Of a stretch of DNA of 64,000 nucleotides, positions 53,814 through 61,991 are shown one piece after another. This stretch comes from JAWWPG01 sp033850885 (GTDB lineage Bacteria; Actinomycetota; Actinomycetes; Propionibacteriales; Nocardioidaceae). The position numbers and the translations under genes were made by a program. Below the pieces are notes generated by a model. The model was not told the DNA's origin. It ran no database searches and worked only from the letters and a program-made list of their open reading frames with translations. The first letter of the stretch is position 1; every line of letters begins with the position of its first letter. Location: the NCBI GenBank assembly GCA_033850885.1, contig JAWWPG010000010.1:62001-126000 (forward strand), given 5' to 3'.

Positions 53814-54146
53814 ATGATCTTCATCGCCGTACGGTTCAAGGCCAAGCCCGAGCACGCCGACGAGTGGATGTCGCTCGTCGACGAGTTCACCCGCTCCACT
53901 CGGGCCGAAACAGGAAACCTCTGGTTTGAATGGTCGCGAAGCGTCGATGACCCGGCCGAGTTCGTCCTGTTGGAGGCGTTCCGCGACGATGAGGCCGGGG
54001 CGTCTCACGTGAAGACGCCGCATTTCAGGGCTGCCGTCGCCGAGATCCCTAGGTTCCTGGACGAGACTCCGCGGATCATCAACGTCGAGGTTCCAGGCGA
54101 GGACTGGTCCCAGATGGCGGAGATGCAGGTGGAGGCCTTCCGCTGA
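53814..54146 (+). CDS. Antibiotic biosynthesis monooxygenase (ABM)-domain protein
   Basis: This 110-aa ferredoxin-like-fold protein, MIFIAVRFKAKPEHADEWMSLVDEFTRSTRAETGNLWFEWSRS, has the HVKTPHF segment that is typical of YgiN/ABM proteins. Family members range from quinol monooxygenases to heme-binding proteins without a set activity. An in-frame ATG four codons upstream (53802) is equally possible; neither has a clear ribosome-binding site. Alone in its unit. Confidence 0.85.
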   Translation: MIFIAVRFKAKPEHADEWMSLVDEFTRSTRAETGNLWFEWSRSVDDPAEFVLLEAFRDDEAGASHVKTPHFRAAVAEIPRFLDETPRIINVEVPGEDWSQMAEMQVEAFR

Positions 54147-54160
54147 CCGCCAGCAGTGGC

Positions 54161-54166
54161 TACCGT
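54161..54166 (+). promoter_or_regulatory. -10 box (TACCGT) for the GH5 gene
   Basis: TACCGT stands 5 nt before the ATG at 54172 with no Shine-Dalgarno, suggesting a leaderless message. Confidence 0.4.
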
Positions 54167-54171
54167 GAGCT

Positions 54172-55236
54172 ATGAGCACCAGTTTGCGATGTGTAGTGGC
54201 TCTTGTCCTTTCTGCCCTGGTTGGCTCCCTCGGCGGTCCTTCGAGCCCGCCAGCCGCCGTCCCACCGCTCGCGTTGGCGGCGCAGCCGACCGTCGTACAC
54301 GTGAAGGGCAACCACCTCGTCGACGGCCACGGCCACGTAGTCCAGCTCGCGGGAGTGAACCGCTCGGGCACGGAGTATGCCTGTGCCGAAGGCTGGGGGA
54401 TCTTCGACGGCCCGTCCGGCGGCGCCTCGATCACCGCCATCACGACCTGGGGTGCCCAGATCGTCCGGGTGCCACTCAACGAGGACTGCTGGCTGGGGAT
54501 CAACGGCGTGCCTGCCGCCTACGGCGGTGCCGCGTATCGCAGCGCCGTCAAGGGTTTCGTGCAGCGTCTTGAGAACCATGGGCTTCTCGTCGACCTCGAC
54601 CTGCACTGGACCGCTCCCGGCACGCAGCTCGCCCTCGGTCAACAGGTGATGGCCGATGCAGACCACTCCCCGACCTTCTGGCGCAAGGTCGCGGCCACCT
54701 TCAAGACCGACCACGCGGTCATGTTCGAGCTTTTCAACGAACCTCACGACATCACGTGGAGCTGCTGGCGCAACGGTTGCCTGACCGACGGTGGGTGGCG
54801 TACCGCAGGGATGCGGCAGCTGCTCGGCGCGGTTCGCGGGACAGGCGCGACGAACGTCGTACTCATGGGTGGACTGGACTGGTCGAGTGACCTGTCGCAA
54901 TGGCTCAGCCACCGTCCCGCCGACCCGGCCGGGCAGCTCGCCGCAGCCTTCCACACCTACAACTTCAGTGGCTGCAACACGCGAGCCTGCTGGCGGTCGA
55001 CCGTCGCCAAGGTCGGCAAGCATGTCCCCGTCGTGATGACGGAGTTCGGCGAGAACGACTGCGCAGGTGGGTACGTCGGACCGCTGATGAACTGGGCGGA
55101 CGCCCACGGCCTGTCCTACCTTGGCTGGACGTGGGACACCTGGGACTGCTCGAGCGGCCCAGCGCTCATCAGCTCGTACGACGGCACGCCGACCGGTTTC
55201 GGCAAGGTCGTCCGCGACCATTTCCTGCATCGCTGA
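54172..55236 (+). CDS. Secreted glycoside hydrolase family 5 (endoglucanase-like)
   Basis: This 354-aa protein has a signal peptide (LRCVVALVLSALVGSLG... to about residue 37) and a GH5 barrel. QLAGVNRSGTEYAC is the opening strand, IVRVPLNEDCWLG the conserved Arg, MFELFNEPHDITW the acid/base Glu (NEP) and VVMTEFGENDC the nucleophile Glu. Extra Cys pairs (CAEGW, CWRNGC, NDCAGG, DCSSG) suggest disulfides outside the cell. No carbohydrate-binding module or anchor is present, so it is freely secreted. Substrate likely beta-glucan or mannan. Confidence 0.9.
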   Translation: MSTSLRCVVALVLSALVGSLGGPSSPPAAVPPLALAAQPTVVHVKGNHLVDGHGHVVQLAGVNRSGTEYACAEGWGIFDGPSGGASITAITTWGAQIVRVPLNEDCWLGINGVPAAYGGAAYRSAVKGFVQRLENHGLLVDLDLHWTAPGTQLALGQQVMADADHSPTFWRKVAATFKTDHAVMFELFNEPHDITWSCWRNGCLTDGGWRTAGMRQLLGAVRGTGATNVVLMGGLDWSSDLSQWLSHRPADPAGQLAAAFHTYNFSGCNTRACWRSTVAKVGKHVPVVMTEFGENDCAGGYVGPLMNWADAHGLSYLGWTWDTWDCSSGPALISSYDGTPTGFGKVVRDHFLHR

Positions 55237-55275
55237 GCACGAGCTGGACAGTCACCGGCCCGGCACGGGCTCCTC

Positions 55276-56655
55276 TCAGGAGGGCAGCGCCTTGACGAGC
55301 GCCGGCACGAACACAGCGCCGTCGACGGTGCCGTAGGCGGAGGGCAGGTCGTAACCCTTCTTGCAGCGGTAGCCCGTGACGCCCTGCCACGTGTTGTTGC
55401 CCTTCGTGACATCGACAAACCCCGCCTTGGCCCCCAGCGGCCCCAAGGCGTACAGCGTCGGGTTCAAGAACCCGAGCGGTTTGTCACCGTTCTCCTGCGT
55501 AGCGAGCGACAGGATCGCGGCGAAGAGGGGTGCCGACATCGATGTGCCGTCGGTGCCCTGCATCACGACGTCCGGCATCGCGCGCCGCCTGCTCAGCTTC
55601 AAGGCGCCGATGCCGGACTGCCACTTCGGCCGGGCGTACACATGCGAGAATCCTCCACCGGAGAACCGGACGAGAGAGTCCGGCGCTGTGCGATGGCCCT
55701 TGACGACGTGCAGAACGGTGCCGCCCACGGCGGTGACGAGCGGGTCCGATGCCGGCCAGCCGACGACCCGGTGACCGTATACCCCGCCGCCGTCCCGCGC
55801 CCTCTTCGGCCCGGTGGCGCCGTCGTCGCCGGAGGCGGCCACGATCGGGATGCCGGCCGCCCGGGCCCTGCGGAAGGTGCCGTCCATGCCTTTGATCTCG
55901 GACGGCAGGTTGAAAGTCTCCTCGGTCGCGCTGAGGCTCATCGAGATCACGTCGACGGTCTGGTGCGCGATCAGGTGGTCGATCGCCTTCATCATCTTCG
56001 GGAAGCCGTGCAGGCCGAGTGTCTCGGCGACCGGGGTCGCGACGACGTAGATGTGGGCGCCCGGCGCAAGCGTGTGGAACATCGCCACGTCGAGGTCGGT
56101 CTCTCCGGCCCAGCCGCCGCAGACTCCCTGATGGCCACGCGGACAGCTGGGATCCCCGACCGGAGCCAGAATCGTCACGTGCGCCTTCGGCAGGCCGTTG
56201 GCCCGATCGTAGGCGTCGATGACCCGCTGGATGTGGGGATCTCCGAAGCTTACGATCGTCGCGATCGACGTTCCTTGGCCGGTGATGCCCTTGTTCCACA
56301 GCGGTTTGACGTCGTACGCCGCGACCTGGTCGGGCAGCCGACCGGTCAGTCGCGTCATGATCCGGGCGCGGGCGGCTGGGGTGGCTCCCTTGCCGACCGC
56401 GGTCGCCGCGGCACCGAACTTGCGGCTCGGCTGGGTGAGCGGGCTAAGTGGGCTGCCGCTCTGCCTGACACTGCCGCTTGGGCTCACGCTCGCTTTGACG
56501 CTTCCGACGGCCTGCGCGGCCGCCGCCGGCAGCACCAGGCACCCGACGGCGGTTCCTGCGACGACGAGCCGGTTACGACGGCTCATCGAGAGGAGGTCGA
56601 GCGGTGGAAGCAGGCGGAAGGCTGATCTCCGGCTGGTGGCCGAGTGTCGTGACAT
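55276..56655 (-). CDS. Exported S53 (sedolisin/kumamolisin) serine-carboxyl peptidase
   Basis: This 459-aa protein has the S53 catalytic set: Glu185 and Asp189 (GWAGETDLDVAM), oxyanion Asp277 (AASGDDGATG) and Ser372 (DGTSMSAPLFAA), plus the C-terminal calcium site (VDVTKGNNTWQGVTGY). The propeptide region (about 50-110) is much shorter than the usual 150-plus-residue pro-kumamolisin domain. A membrane signal lies at about 28-50, preceded by a long N-region; ATG at 56655 has GAGGAG, while the ATG at residue 24 has none. It is the last gene of the sortase-cupredoxin unit. Confidence 0.85.
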   Translation of the reverse strand: MSRHSATSRRSAFRLLPPLDLLSMSRRNRLVVAGTAVGCLVLPAAAAQAVGSVKASVSPSGSVRQSGSPLSPLTQPSRKFGAAATAVGKGATPAARARIMTRLTGRLPDQVAAYDVKPLWNKGITGQGTSIATIVSFGDPHIQRVIDAYDRANGLPKAHVTILAPVGDPSCPRGHQGVCGGWAGETDLDVAMFHTLAPGAHIYVVATPVAETLGLHGFPKMMKAIDHLIAHQTVDVISMSLSATEETFNLPSEIKGMDGTFRRARAAGIPIVAASGDDGATGPKRARDGGGVYGHRVVGWPASDPLVTAVGGTVLHVVKGHRTAPDSLVRFSGGGFSHVYARPKWQSGIGALKLSRRRAMPDVVMQGTDGTSMSAPLFAAILSLATQENGDKPLGFLNPTLYALGPLGAKAGFVDVTKGNNTWQGVTGYRCKKGYDLPSAYGTVDGAVFVPALVKALPS

Positions 56656-56751
56656 GACTGCTCCTCGGAGCTCGTGGCCCCCTCGTGAATGCCTGTCGCA
56701 CTCGCGTTCTACGCCATGCTGGCGACCGGCCAGATCGCTGTCAAGGCACAC

Positions 56752-57180
56752 TTACTTGACGACGAGGATGCCGTGCATGTTGGAGTGGAACTCGCAGTGG
56801 TAGGGGTAGCGTCCGGGTTTGCTCGGAGCATTGAACCTGGCACTCCCGCCGCCCGCTACGACGTTGACGCTGAACATCCCGGCCTGGTCCGACGTCAGCG
56901 TGTGGGTCTCGCTGTCCTGGTTGGTGACCATCACCGTGGCTCCGGGCTTGACGGTCATGGCTCCCTGGTAGGCGAAATTCTTGATGGTGACCATGACCAT
57001 GCCGGCCATCCCCTGCGACGACGGCGACTTGGCCATGCCAGGACTCATCGCGGACGTCGGATGCGACGGCTTGGGTGGCGTCGGGGCATTGCTCCCACCC
57101 GAGGATGAGCCGCATCCGGAGACCGTGATCACCGCGGCGGTCGCGAAGGTTGCGAGCAAGGGGAGTCTGGACTTCGTCAT
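56752..57180 (-). CDS. Cupredoxin-domain lipoprotein
   Basis: This 142-aa protein has a lipoprotein signal ending ITVSGC near residue 23, a Met/Pro/Ser-rich linker and one cupredoxin domain. Copper ligands are His in SETHTLTS and Cys, His and Met in YHCEFHSNMHGIL. SMSPGM/HPTSAMS-type Met-rich segments in the linker could also bind copper. It would be an outer-surface electron carrier or copper-binding protein. AGGAGA precedes the ATG at 57180. Lies between the sortase and S53 genes, same direction. Confidence 0.88.
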   Translation of the reverse strand: MTKSRLPLLATFATAAVITVSGCGSSSGGSNAPTPPKPSHPTSAMSPGMAKSPSSQGMAGMVMVTIKNFAYQGAMTVKPGATVMVTNQDSETHTLTSDQAGMFSVNVVAGGGSARFNAPSKPGRYPYHCEFHSNMHGILVVK

Positions 57181-57252
57181 GGTGTTCTCCTGGGAAGGTG
57201 TTCGTAAGGGTGGTGAGAGCCCGAGCACGTGGTCGTGTTGGGCGGGTCTCGG

Positions 57253-58008
57253 TCACTCAGTGGCGCCAGCACGCCGTACCGCGGTCAGGTGGGCGAAGAC
57301 GACCGTGTTGCCGATGTAGTGGCCGGTCGTCTGGTCGAAGTTGCTGCATGTGATCAGGCGCAGTGTGGGGAAGGCCAGGTCGGAGCCGAATATCTCGGTG
57401 GTCGGAAACTGGTCGTGGGTTGCATAAGCCCGCACGGCATTCACCGTGAAGACCGCGGTCGTGTGGTCGGTCCGCGTGACGGCGATCTTGTCGCCAGGCT
57501 GCAGGGCTGCGAGCCGGAAGAAGACAGACGGTCCGTACACCGAGTCGATGTGACCTTCGAGGACGGAGGGCCCGGCCTGTCCCGGCGTTGGCGAGCTCTC
57601 GTACCAGGCCACCTTGTTCAGGTCCGGCCCCGGCTGCGGGACGGCGAGGCTGCCGTCCGGGTTCTTTCCGACAGCGATGACGCCGGAGTGCAACCCGATG
57701 GCAGGGATGGTGATAGAAGCGGGTCTCGACGCCGCCAGGGTCAGCGGGCTACGAGCCTGCGGGTCGGAGCTCGATGCCGTGGGCAGTGAGGACGTTGCGG
57801 TGCCACCGGGGCGGTGTGGTGACACGACTGTCGGTCTCGCGGAGATCTTGCCGTAGGCCGACGGTGAGGGCGTGGGTGCCGTCTGTTGGGCCTTGACCGC
57901 GACCACGAGGAGGAAGACGCCGCCAGCGGCGGCCACCAGGGCTGCGAGAAACCACAATCCCCGGCGGCCACCGCCGCGGTTGATCACCGTAAAAGGGCGA
58001 TGCAACAC
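57253..58008 (-). CDS. Class F sortase
   Basis: This 251-aa membrane-anchored transpeptidase has a basic N-terminus, one helix (about 18-38), a Pro/Ser linker and a sortase domain (about 95-245). His153 is in VLEGHIDSVYG and the nucleophile Cys221 in LRLITCSNFDQTTGHYIGN, a typical class F active site. It cuts sorting signals and joins the protein to the wall or to another chain. The start GTG is 6 bp from the CHRD-like gene, which carries a candidate sorting signal. Confidence 0.92.
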   Translation of the reverse strand: MLHRPFTVINRGGGRRGLWFLAALVAAAGGVFLLVVAVKAQQTAPTPSPSAYGKISARPTVVSPHRPGGTATSSLPTASSSDPQARSPLTLAASRPASITIPAIGLHSGVIAVGKNPDGSLAVPQPGPDLNKVAWYESSPTPGQAGPSVLEGHIDSVYGPSVFFRLAALQPGDKIAVTRTDHTTAVFTVNAVRAYATHDQFPTTEIFGSDLAFPTLRLITCSNFDQTTGHYIGNTVVFAHLTAVRRAGATE

Positions 58009-58014
58009 GTCAGT

Positions 58015-58785
58015 TCAGCTCTGCGAGTCGATGCCGACCCGGGTGCGCCTGCGACCCACGACCATGCCGAGCGCGCCGACAGCCAGCAGGCCACCACCCA
58101 GCCCGAACAGACCGAGGTCCTGGGTGCCAGCGGTGGAACCGTAGCCGGTCTGCGGCGCACCAGGCATGGCGGTCAGGACACCGCACAAGGCGGGTGACGT
58201 CGCCGCGAGTGGCAGCGAGGGAACCAGGTCGCTCTTCTCGCCTTGGGCCTTCTTGCTCAGCGTCGTCGGGTCGAGACCGTGGACCACGATCACCGCGGTG
58301 CCGCCCTTGATCGCCTTGACCGCGTCGCTGCTCAACGTGATGGTGCGGGTGTAGTTGGTGCTTGCACCGGACGGTGCGATCTTGATGTCCGTCCCAGCGG
58401 CCGGGCTGGTGTCACCCGTGACCGAGAGCGTTGTGGCGATCCCGCCGTAGGCGGGGGCGCCTTCTGTCGTACTGACCACGCCGTCGTGGTTGGCATCAGC
58501 AGCTGGCGTGGGGCACATGCCCTGACCACCGGCGTGGATGTGCTGCACATGCGAGAACGGCCCCGTGCCGAACATAGACGCCAGACCGGACCAGTGCTCG
58601 GTGACGCTCGCGACGTTCCCGTTGAGCGTCAAGGTCAACATGCCTGAGCCGGTGGAGTGGTTGAGCGGGTTCAGCGTGGCGCCATAAGAGGCACCCGTGC
58701 CTGCATTCGCATATGCCAACGGTGACATCGCCGTGATTGCCGCTGCCGCCGCGATTGGCAGCAGAAGTCGTTTGGAGGTCTTCAT
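58015..58785 (-). CDS. CHRD-like exported protein with EF-hand-type loop and candidate sorting signal
   Basis: This 256-aa protein has a signal peptide cut near ANAGTGA (about 27), a CHRD-like beta domain (SYGATLNPLNHSTGSG..., HVQHIHAGGQG) and an embedded 12-residue loop DANHDGVVSTTE that fits the EF-hand Ca2+ pattern. The C-terminus is APQTG, a 10-12-residue spacer, a hydrophobic helix (LGLFGLGGGLLAVGALGMVV) and RRRTR, the plan of a sortase substrate although LPxTG is not exact. It begins the operon with the sortase 6 bp downstream. Confidence 0.75.
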   Translation of the reverse strand: MKTSKRLLLPIAAAAAITAMSPLAYANAGTGASYGATLNPLNHSTGSGMLTLTLNGNVASVTEHWSGLASMFGTGPFSHVQHIHAGGQGMCPTPAADANHDGVVSTTEGAPAYGGIATTLSVTGDTSPAAGTDIKIAPSGASTNYTRTITLSSDAVKAIKGGTAVIVVHGLDPTTLSKKAQGEKSDLVPSLPLAATSPALCGVLTAMPGAPQTGYGSTAGTQDLGLFGLGGGLLAVGALGMVVGRRRTRVGIDSQS

Positions 58786-58893
58786 GTGGTTCCCTTTCTT
58801 CCTGCGCTCGACGCTGAAGCGTCTGAAAGAGTCAGCAGTTTCGGCGGCTCATTCGAGAGGCGCTCATGTACGAATCGGAGCCGACGGGAGATC

Positions 58894-58975
58894 GGATTGG
58901 ACCGCAAACTCAAGGAAGCCCTTTCTCAGGTTTCCTTTAGGGGCTGACCTGCTCAGGCCTTTATCTGTCCAATCC
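58894..58975. promoter_or_regulatory. Structured divergent region between the sortase operon and a lipoprotein gene
   Basis: GGATTGGAC (58894-58902) and GTCCAATCC (58967-58975) form a perfect 9-bp inverted repeat with a nested AAGGAA/TTCCTT pair and two CTCAGG direct copies inside. The whole 249-bp gap (58786-59034) is less GC-rich than its surroundings and should hold promoters in both directions. No protein gene is seen in it. Confidence 0.5.
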
Positions 58976-59034
58976 AAAGGTCGATCGGTCACGAACTCTC
59001 CTCAGAAGTTCCACGCGGCGAACAGGAGACGAAG

Positions 59035-59631
59035 ATGCACCGCCATAGCTACGCACTCGGGCTCGCCGCGGCCCTCAGCGTGCTTGTGACCGGCTGCGGG
59101 TCGCATTACATGGGTGCGACGTCGCTGCCCCGCCCGACAATGTCGACTGCGCATACTGCTGGAACCGGCATGTCGATGGTGTCCGGCCTGACCGGTCCGG
59201 CCGGTCCCTCATCGACCGCGCGCATGGTGTGCGGACCCGAGATCCGAGGCGACGTGGCGCAGACGCTGAGGCTCCCATCTCTCAGGTCCGGCTCGGCAAC
59301 CTGGGTTGACCCCCTCTACACCTGCACCTACCGGACGAGCCGCGGGCCAGTCATCGTCACCGTCACGGACGCTCGCGCCCCATTGCTCGGGCGGAGCTAC
59401 TTCAACGCGCTCAGGCAGAGCCTCGACCCGGCACGGCGCCTGGTCGGCCTGGCTGCCTTCGGCCTGCCTGCCTTCGAGACCGCGAACGGCAGCGTGGCAT
59501 TCCTCAAGGACGGCAAGACGCTCGCGGTTGACGCGACGAAGCTGTCGACGGAGTCCATCGCTGGACACCAGTCCCGTGCAGACGTCGCCTATGCCATCGC
59601 GGCCGACGTCATCGGTTGCTGGAGCGAGTGA
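59035..59631 (+). CDS. Lipoprotein of unknown function
   Basis: This 198-aa protein begins MHRHSYALGLAAALSVLVTGCGSHYMG: signal helix and lipobox VTGC (Cys20). A Thr/Ser/Met-rich linker leads to a domain with two Cys (VCGPEIRGD, YTCTYRTS) and a third near the end (VIGCWSE). The segment DARAPLLGRSYFNALRQSLDPARRLVGLAAFGLPAFE suggests a folded alpha/beta domain. AACAGGAGACGAAG precedes the ATG. Divergent from the sortase operon, and possibly controlled together with it. I do not recognise a family. Confidence 0.75.
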   Translation: MHRHSYALGLAAALSVLVTGCGSHYMGATSLPRPTMSTAHTAGTGMSMVSGLTGPAGPSSTARMVCGPEIRGDVAQTLRLPSLRSGSATWVDPLYTCTYRTSRGPVIVTVTDARAPLLGRSYFNALRQSLDPARRLVGLAAFGLPAFETANGSVAFLKDGKTLAVDATKLSTESIAGHQSRADVAYAIAADVIGCWSE

Positions 59632-59804
59632 GCGCCGGCGTCCCGCCGCCCCGGCTGAGTTAGGCGCTGTTCACCAGTGGGCCAACGTTTCTTCAGATGA
59701 GGGGTCTTCCCACGTCACCGTGCAGGATTTAGTGTCGATTTGCACGATGCCGCTTGGCTCTTGTCCGCTGCCGGTCTGGTAGCGGCCGATCGAAGGAGGA
59801 GCAA

Positions 59805-61727
59805 GTGCCCCTACCCGCACCCCGAGCCGGAAACAGCAGCACCTGGGCCAAGGTGAGCCTGACCGTTGTCGCCCTGGCAACGACGGCCGCGATCACGATG
59901 CCGGCATCAGCGACGGCACCCGCAGCGACGGCACCCGCCCAGCAGGCACCGCAGACGGCCACACCGATCAAGCATGTGGTCGTCATCATCGGGGAGAACC
60001 ATACGTTCGACAACGTGTTCGGGACCTACCAGCCGGTGGCCGGGCAGAATGTGCGGAACCTCCTCTCGGAGGGGATCGTCAAGGCGAACGGCAGACTGGG
60101 TCCGAACGCCGGTGAGGCTGAGCAGCTCACGGCCACGGATACCCAGCAAAACCCTGGGCACTACTCACTCGCACCGCATATCACCGGCAGCTATGCCACC
60201 TTGCCCCAGCCGAACACCACCTATGTGTCTACCGGATGCTCCGGTCAGCCTGGGAACACGCCCGACGGCCGGTTCCCTGCCGCGCTCGCGAACGGCCCCT
60301 ACCAGATCACGAAGTACGTGCCGTACTTCGACGACCACAGCCAGTACCAAGGCGGGTGCGAGTTCGTCGGCGCGTACGTCGGAGACCCCCTCCACCGCTT
60401 CTACCAGATGTGGCAGCAGACCCACGAGGGCGACGGCAAGCTCTACACGTGGACCGCCAACACCGCAGGGGACGACAACGGCGCGAACCCGCCGGACCCG
60501 ATCTACCAGGGTGCGCTGTCGATGGGTTACTACAACATGGCTGAGGGCGACGCGCCGACCTTCAGGTATCTCGCCAACCACTTCGCCATGAGCGACAACT
60601 ACCACCAGGCCGTCCAGGGTGGGACTGGAGCGAACCACATCATGCTGGGGACGGGGGACGCGGCGTTCTACCAGGACAGCAACGGAGACGCGACACCGCC
60701 GCCGTCCGGTGAGATCGAGAACCCGAACCCGCTCGCAGGGACCAACAACCACTTCACCCAGGACGGCTACGGCTCATCAAGCCAGCCCAACACCGGCGGC
60801 AGCTACTCGGAGTGCTCGAACCCCTCGCAGCCGGGCGTCGGACCGATCCGCGACTATCTGTCAACACTGCCGTACACGACGTACCGCAACGGAGACTGCG
60901 CCCCTGGCCACTACTACCTGCTCAACAACTACAACCCCGGCTACAACATCGACGGGACGATCAACAGCAGCCCCTTCACGGTGCCGCCGCAACAGCGTCT
61001 CCGCACCATCGGCGACGAGCTCCAGGCGCGCCACATCAGCTGGGGCTACTTCGGCGAGGGCTACAACCACGGGAACCCGACCTCGGCATACTGCGGGATC
61101 TGTGACCCGATGCAGTACGCGACGTCGGTCATGACGAATCCGAAGAAGCGGGCGAACATCCAGCACGGCAGCAGCGACTTCGACGCCGACGTGGCGAAGG
61201 GAACCCTGCCCTCGGTGTCCTTCCTGAAGCCCGGTGACGACGACGGCCACCCCGGCTACTCGACTCTCGCAGCGTTCGAGAACTTCGCCGGCCACACCGT
61301 CGACGAGATCGCCAACAACCCGAAGCTGTGGAAGTCCACCGCCATCTTCATCACCTTCGACGAGGGCGGCGGCTACTACGACTCCGGATACGTCCAGCCT
61401 GTCAGCTATTTCGGTGATGGGCCACGCGTCCCGATGATGGTGGTGTCCCCGTATGTTCGGCCGGGCTTCATCGACCACACCTACAACGACCACGTGTCGA
61501 TCCTGAAGTTCATCGAGGCCAACTGGCAGCTGCCTCCCCTGTCCGCGCGGAGCCTGGACAACCTGCCAGACCCGACACCGGATCGCTACGTCCCCAAGGA
61601 CAGGCCGGCGATCGGCGACCTGATGACGTTGTTCGACTTCGCGCAACGACCCCTCGCTGCGCCGAAACTGCCGCAGGAACCCGGGGGAGGGGGAGCGCGC
61701 GCCGCAGTCCCCGCGTTCGGGCGCTAG
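59805..61727 (+). CDS. Secreted phosphoesterase (phospholipase C / acid phosphatase family)
   Basis: This protein of about 640 aa has a signal peptide (VSLTVVALATTAAITMPASA, residues about 17-36) and the PF04185 phosphoesterase fold. IIGENHTFDNVFGTYQ holds the first metal-site residues, AMSDNYHQAVQGGTGANHIMLGTG the Thr/His neighbourhood, FITFDEGGGYYDS the second acidic site, and DHTYNDHVSILKFIEANW the last. It would hydrolyse phosphate esters outside the cell. GTG at 59805 with AAGGAGGAG upstream; the promoter region of about 170 bp has one GTTCACC at 59669. Confidence 0.88.
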   Translation: MPLPAPRAGNSSTWAKVSLTVVALATTAAITMPASATAPAATAPAQQAPQTATPIKHVVVIIGENHTFDNVFGTYQPVAGQNVRNLLSEGIVKANGRLGPNAGEAEQLTATDTQQNPGHYSLAPHITGSYATLPQPNTTYVSTGCSGQPGNTPDGRFPAALANGPYQITKYVPYFDDHSQYQGGCEFVGAYVGDPLHRFYQMWQQTHEGDGKLYTWTANTAGDDNGANPPDPIYQGALSMGYYNMAEGDAPTFRYLANHFAMSDNYHQAVQGGTGANHIMLGTGDAAFYQDSNGDATPPPSGEIENPNPLAGTNNHFTQDGYGSSSQPNTGGSYSECSNPSQPGVGPIRDYLSTLPYTTYRNGDCAPGHYYLLNNYNPGYNIDGTINSSPFTVPPQQRLRTIGDELQARHISWGYFGEGYNHGNPTSAYCGICDPMQYATSVMTNPKKRANIQHGSSDFDADVAKGTLPSVSFLKPGDDDGHPGYSTLAAFENFAGHTVDEIANNPKLWKSTAIFITFDEGGGYYDSGYVQPVSYFGDGPRVPMMVVSPYVRPGFIDHTYNDHVSILKFIEANWQLPPLSARSLDNLPDPTPDRYVPKDRPAIGDLMTLFDFAQRPLAAPKLPQEPGGGGARAAVPAFGR

Positions 61728-61749
61728 CCCCGAAACCCCCTTCCGCGAA

Positions 61750-61800
61750 TTGCGGGAAAGTGCACCCAGACATGGCGTTTGGAGGTGTACTTTCCCGCAA
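61750..61800. repeat. 17-bp inverted repeat after the phosphoesterase gene
   Basis: TTGCGGGAAAGTGCACC (61750-61766) and GGTGTACTTTCCCGCAA (61784-61800) pair over 17 bp with one G-T, around a 17-nt loop. GTGTACTT-CCC also occurs in the palindrome block at 14980-14993. It is probably a terminator or a member of the same dispersed-palindrome group. Confidence 0.75.
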
Positions 61801-61859
61801 CTCAAGGCAGGGGTTGCGTCTGTCACGTGCGGCCCGCGTCCGTTCGACGTACGCCGATA

Positions 61860-61902
61860 GCATCCGCCGATCGGACTACAGTCTCATCCGGTCGGCGGAT
61901 GC
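61860..61902. promoter_or_regulatory. 11-bp perfect inverted repeat upstream of an ABC exporter operon
   Basis: GCATCCGCCGA and TCGGCGGATGC enclose 21 nt, 90 bp before the ATPase start. The arms are long for a terminator with this loop and could be an operator. The heptamer CGATAGC occurs at about 61855 and 61954. The rest of 61728-61991 contains no gene. Confidence 0.5.
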
Positions 61903-61991
61903 CCTTGCCGCCTGGATATGGGTCCCGAGGCTGATGTCGTGCATCGAGGTTGCCGATAGCGTGGCGAGGGACACCCACATGAGGAGAATCG

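Noticed and set aside
56584..56586. ATG at residue 24 as the start of the S53 peptidase
   Set aside because: It would give a neater signal peptide, but no Shine-Dalgarno precedes it, while the upstream ATG has GAGGAG. Left as an alternative.
59669..59690. GTTCACC before the secreted phosphoesterase as a second PHO box
   Set aside because: Only one good unit is present; the adjacent 11 nt (GGCCAACGTTT) matches poorly, so it is not a convincing direct repeat.
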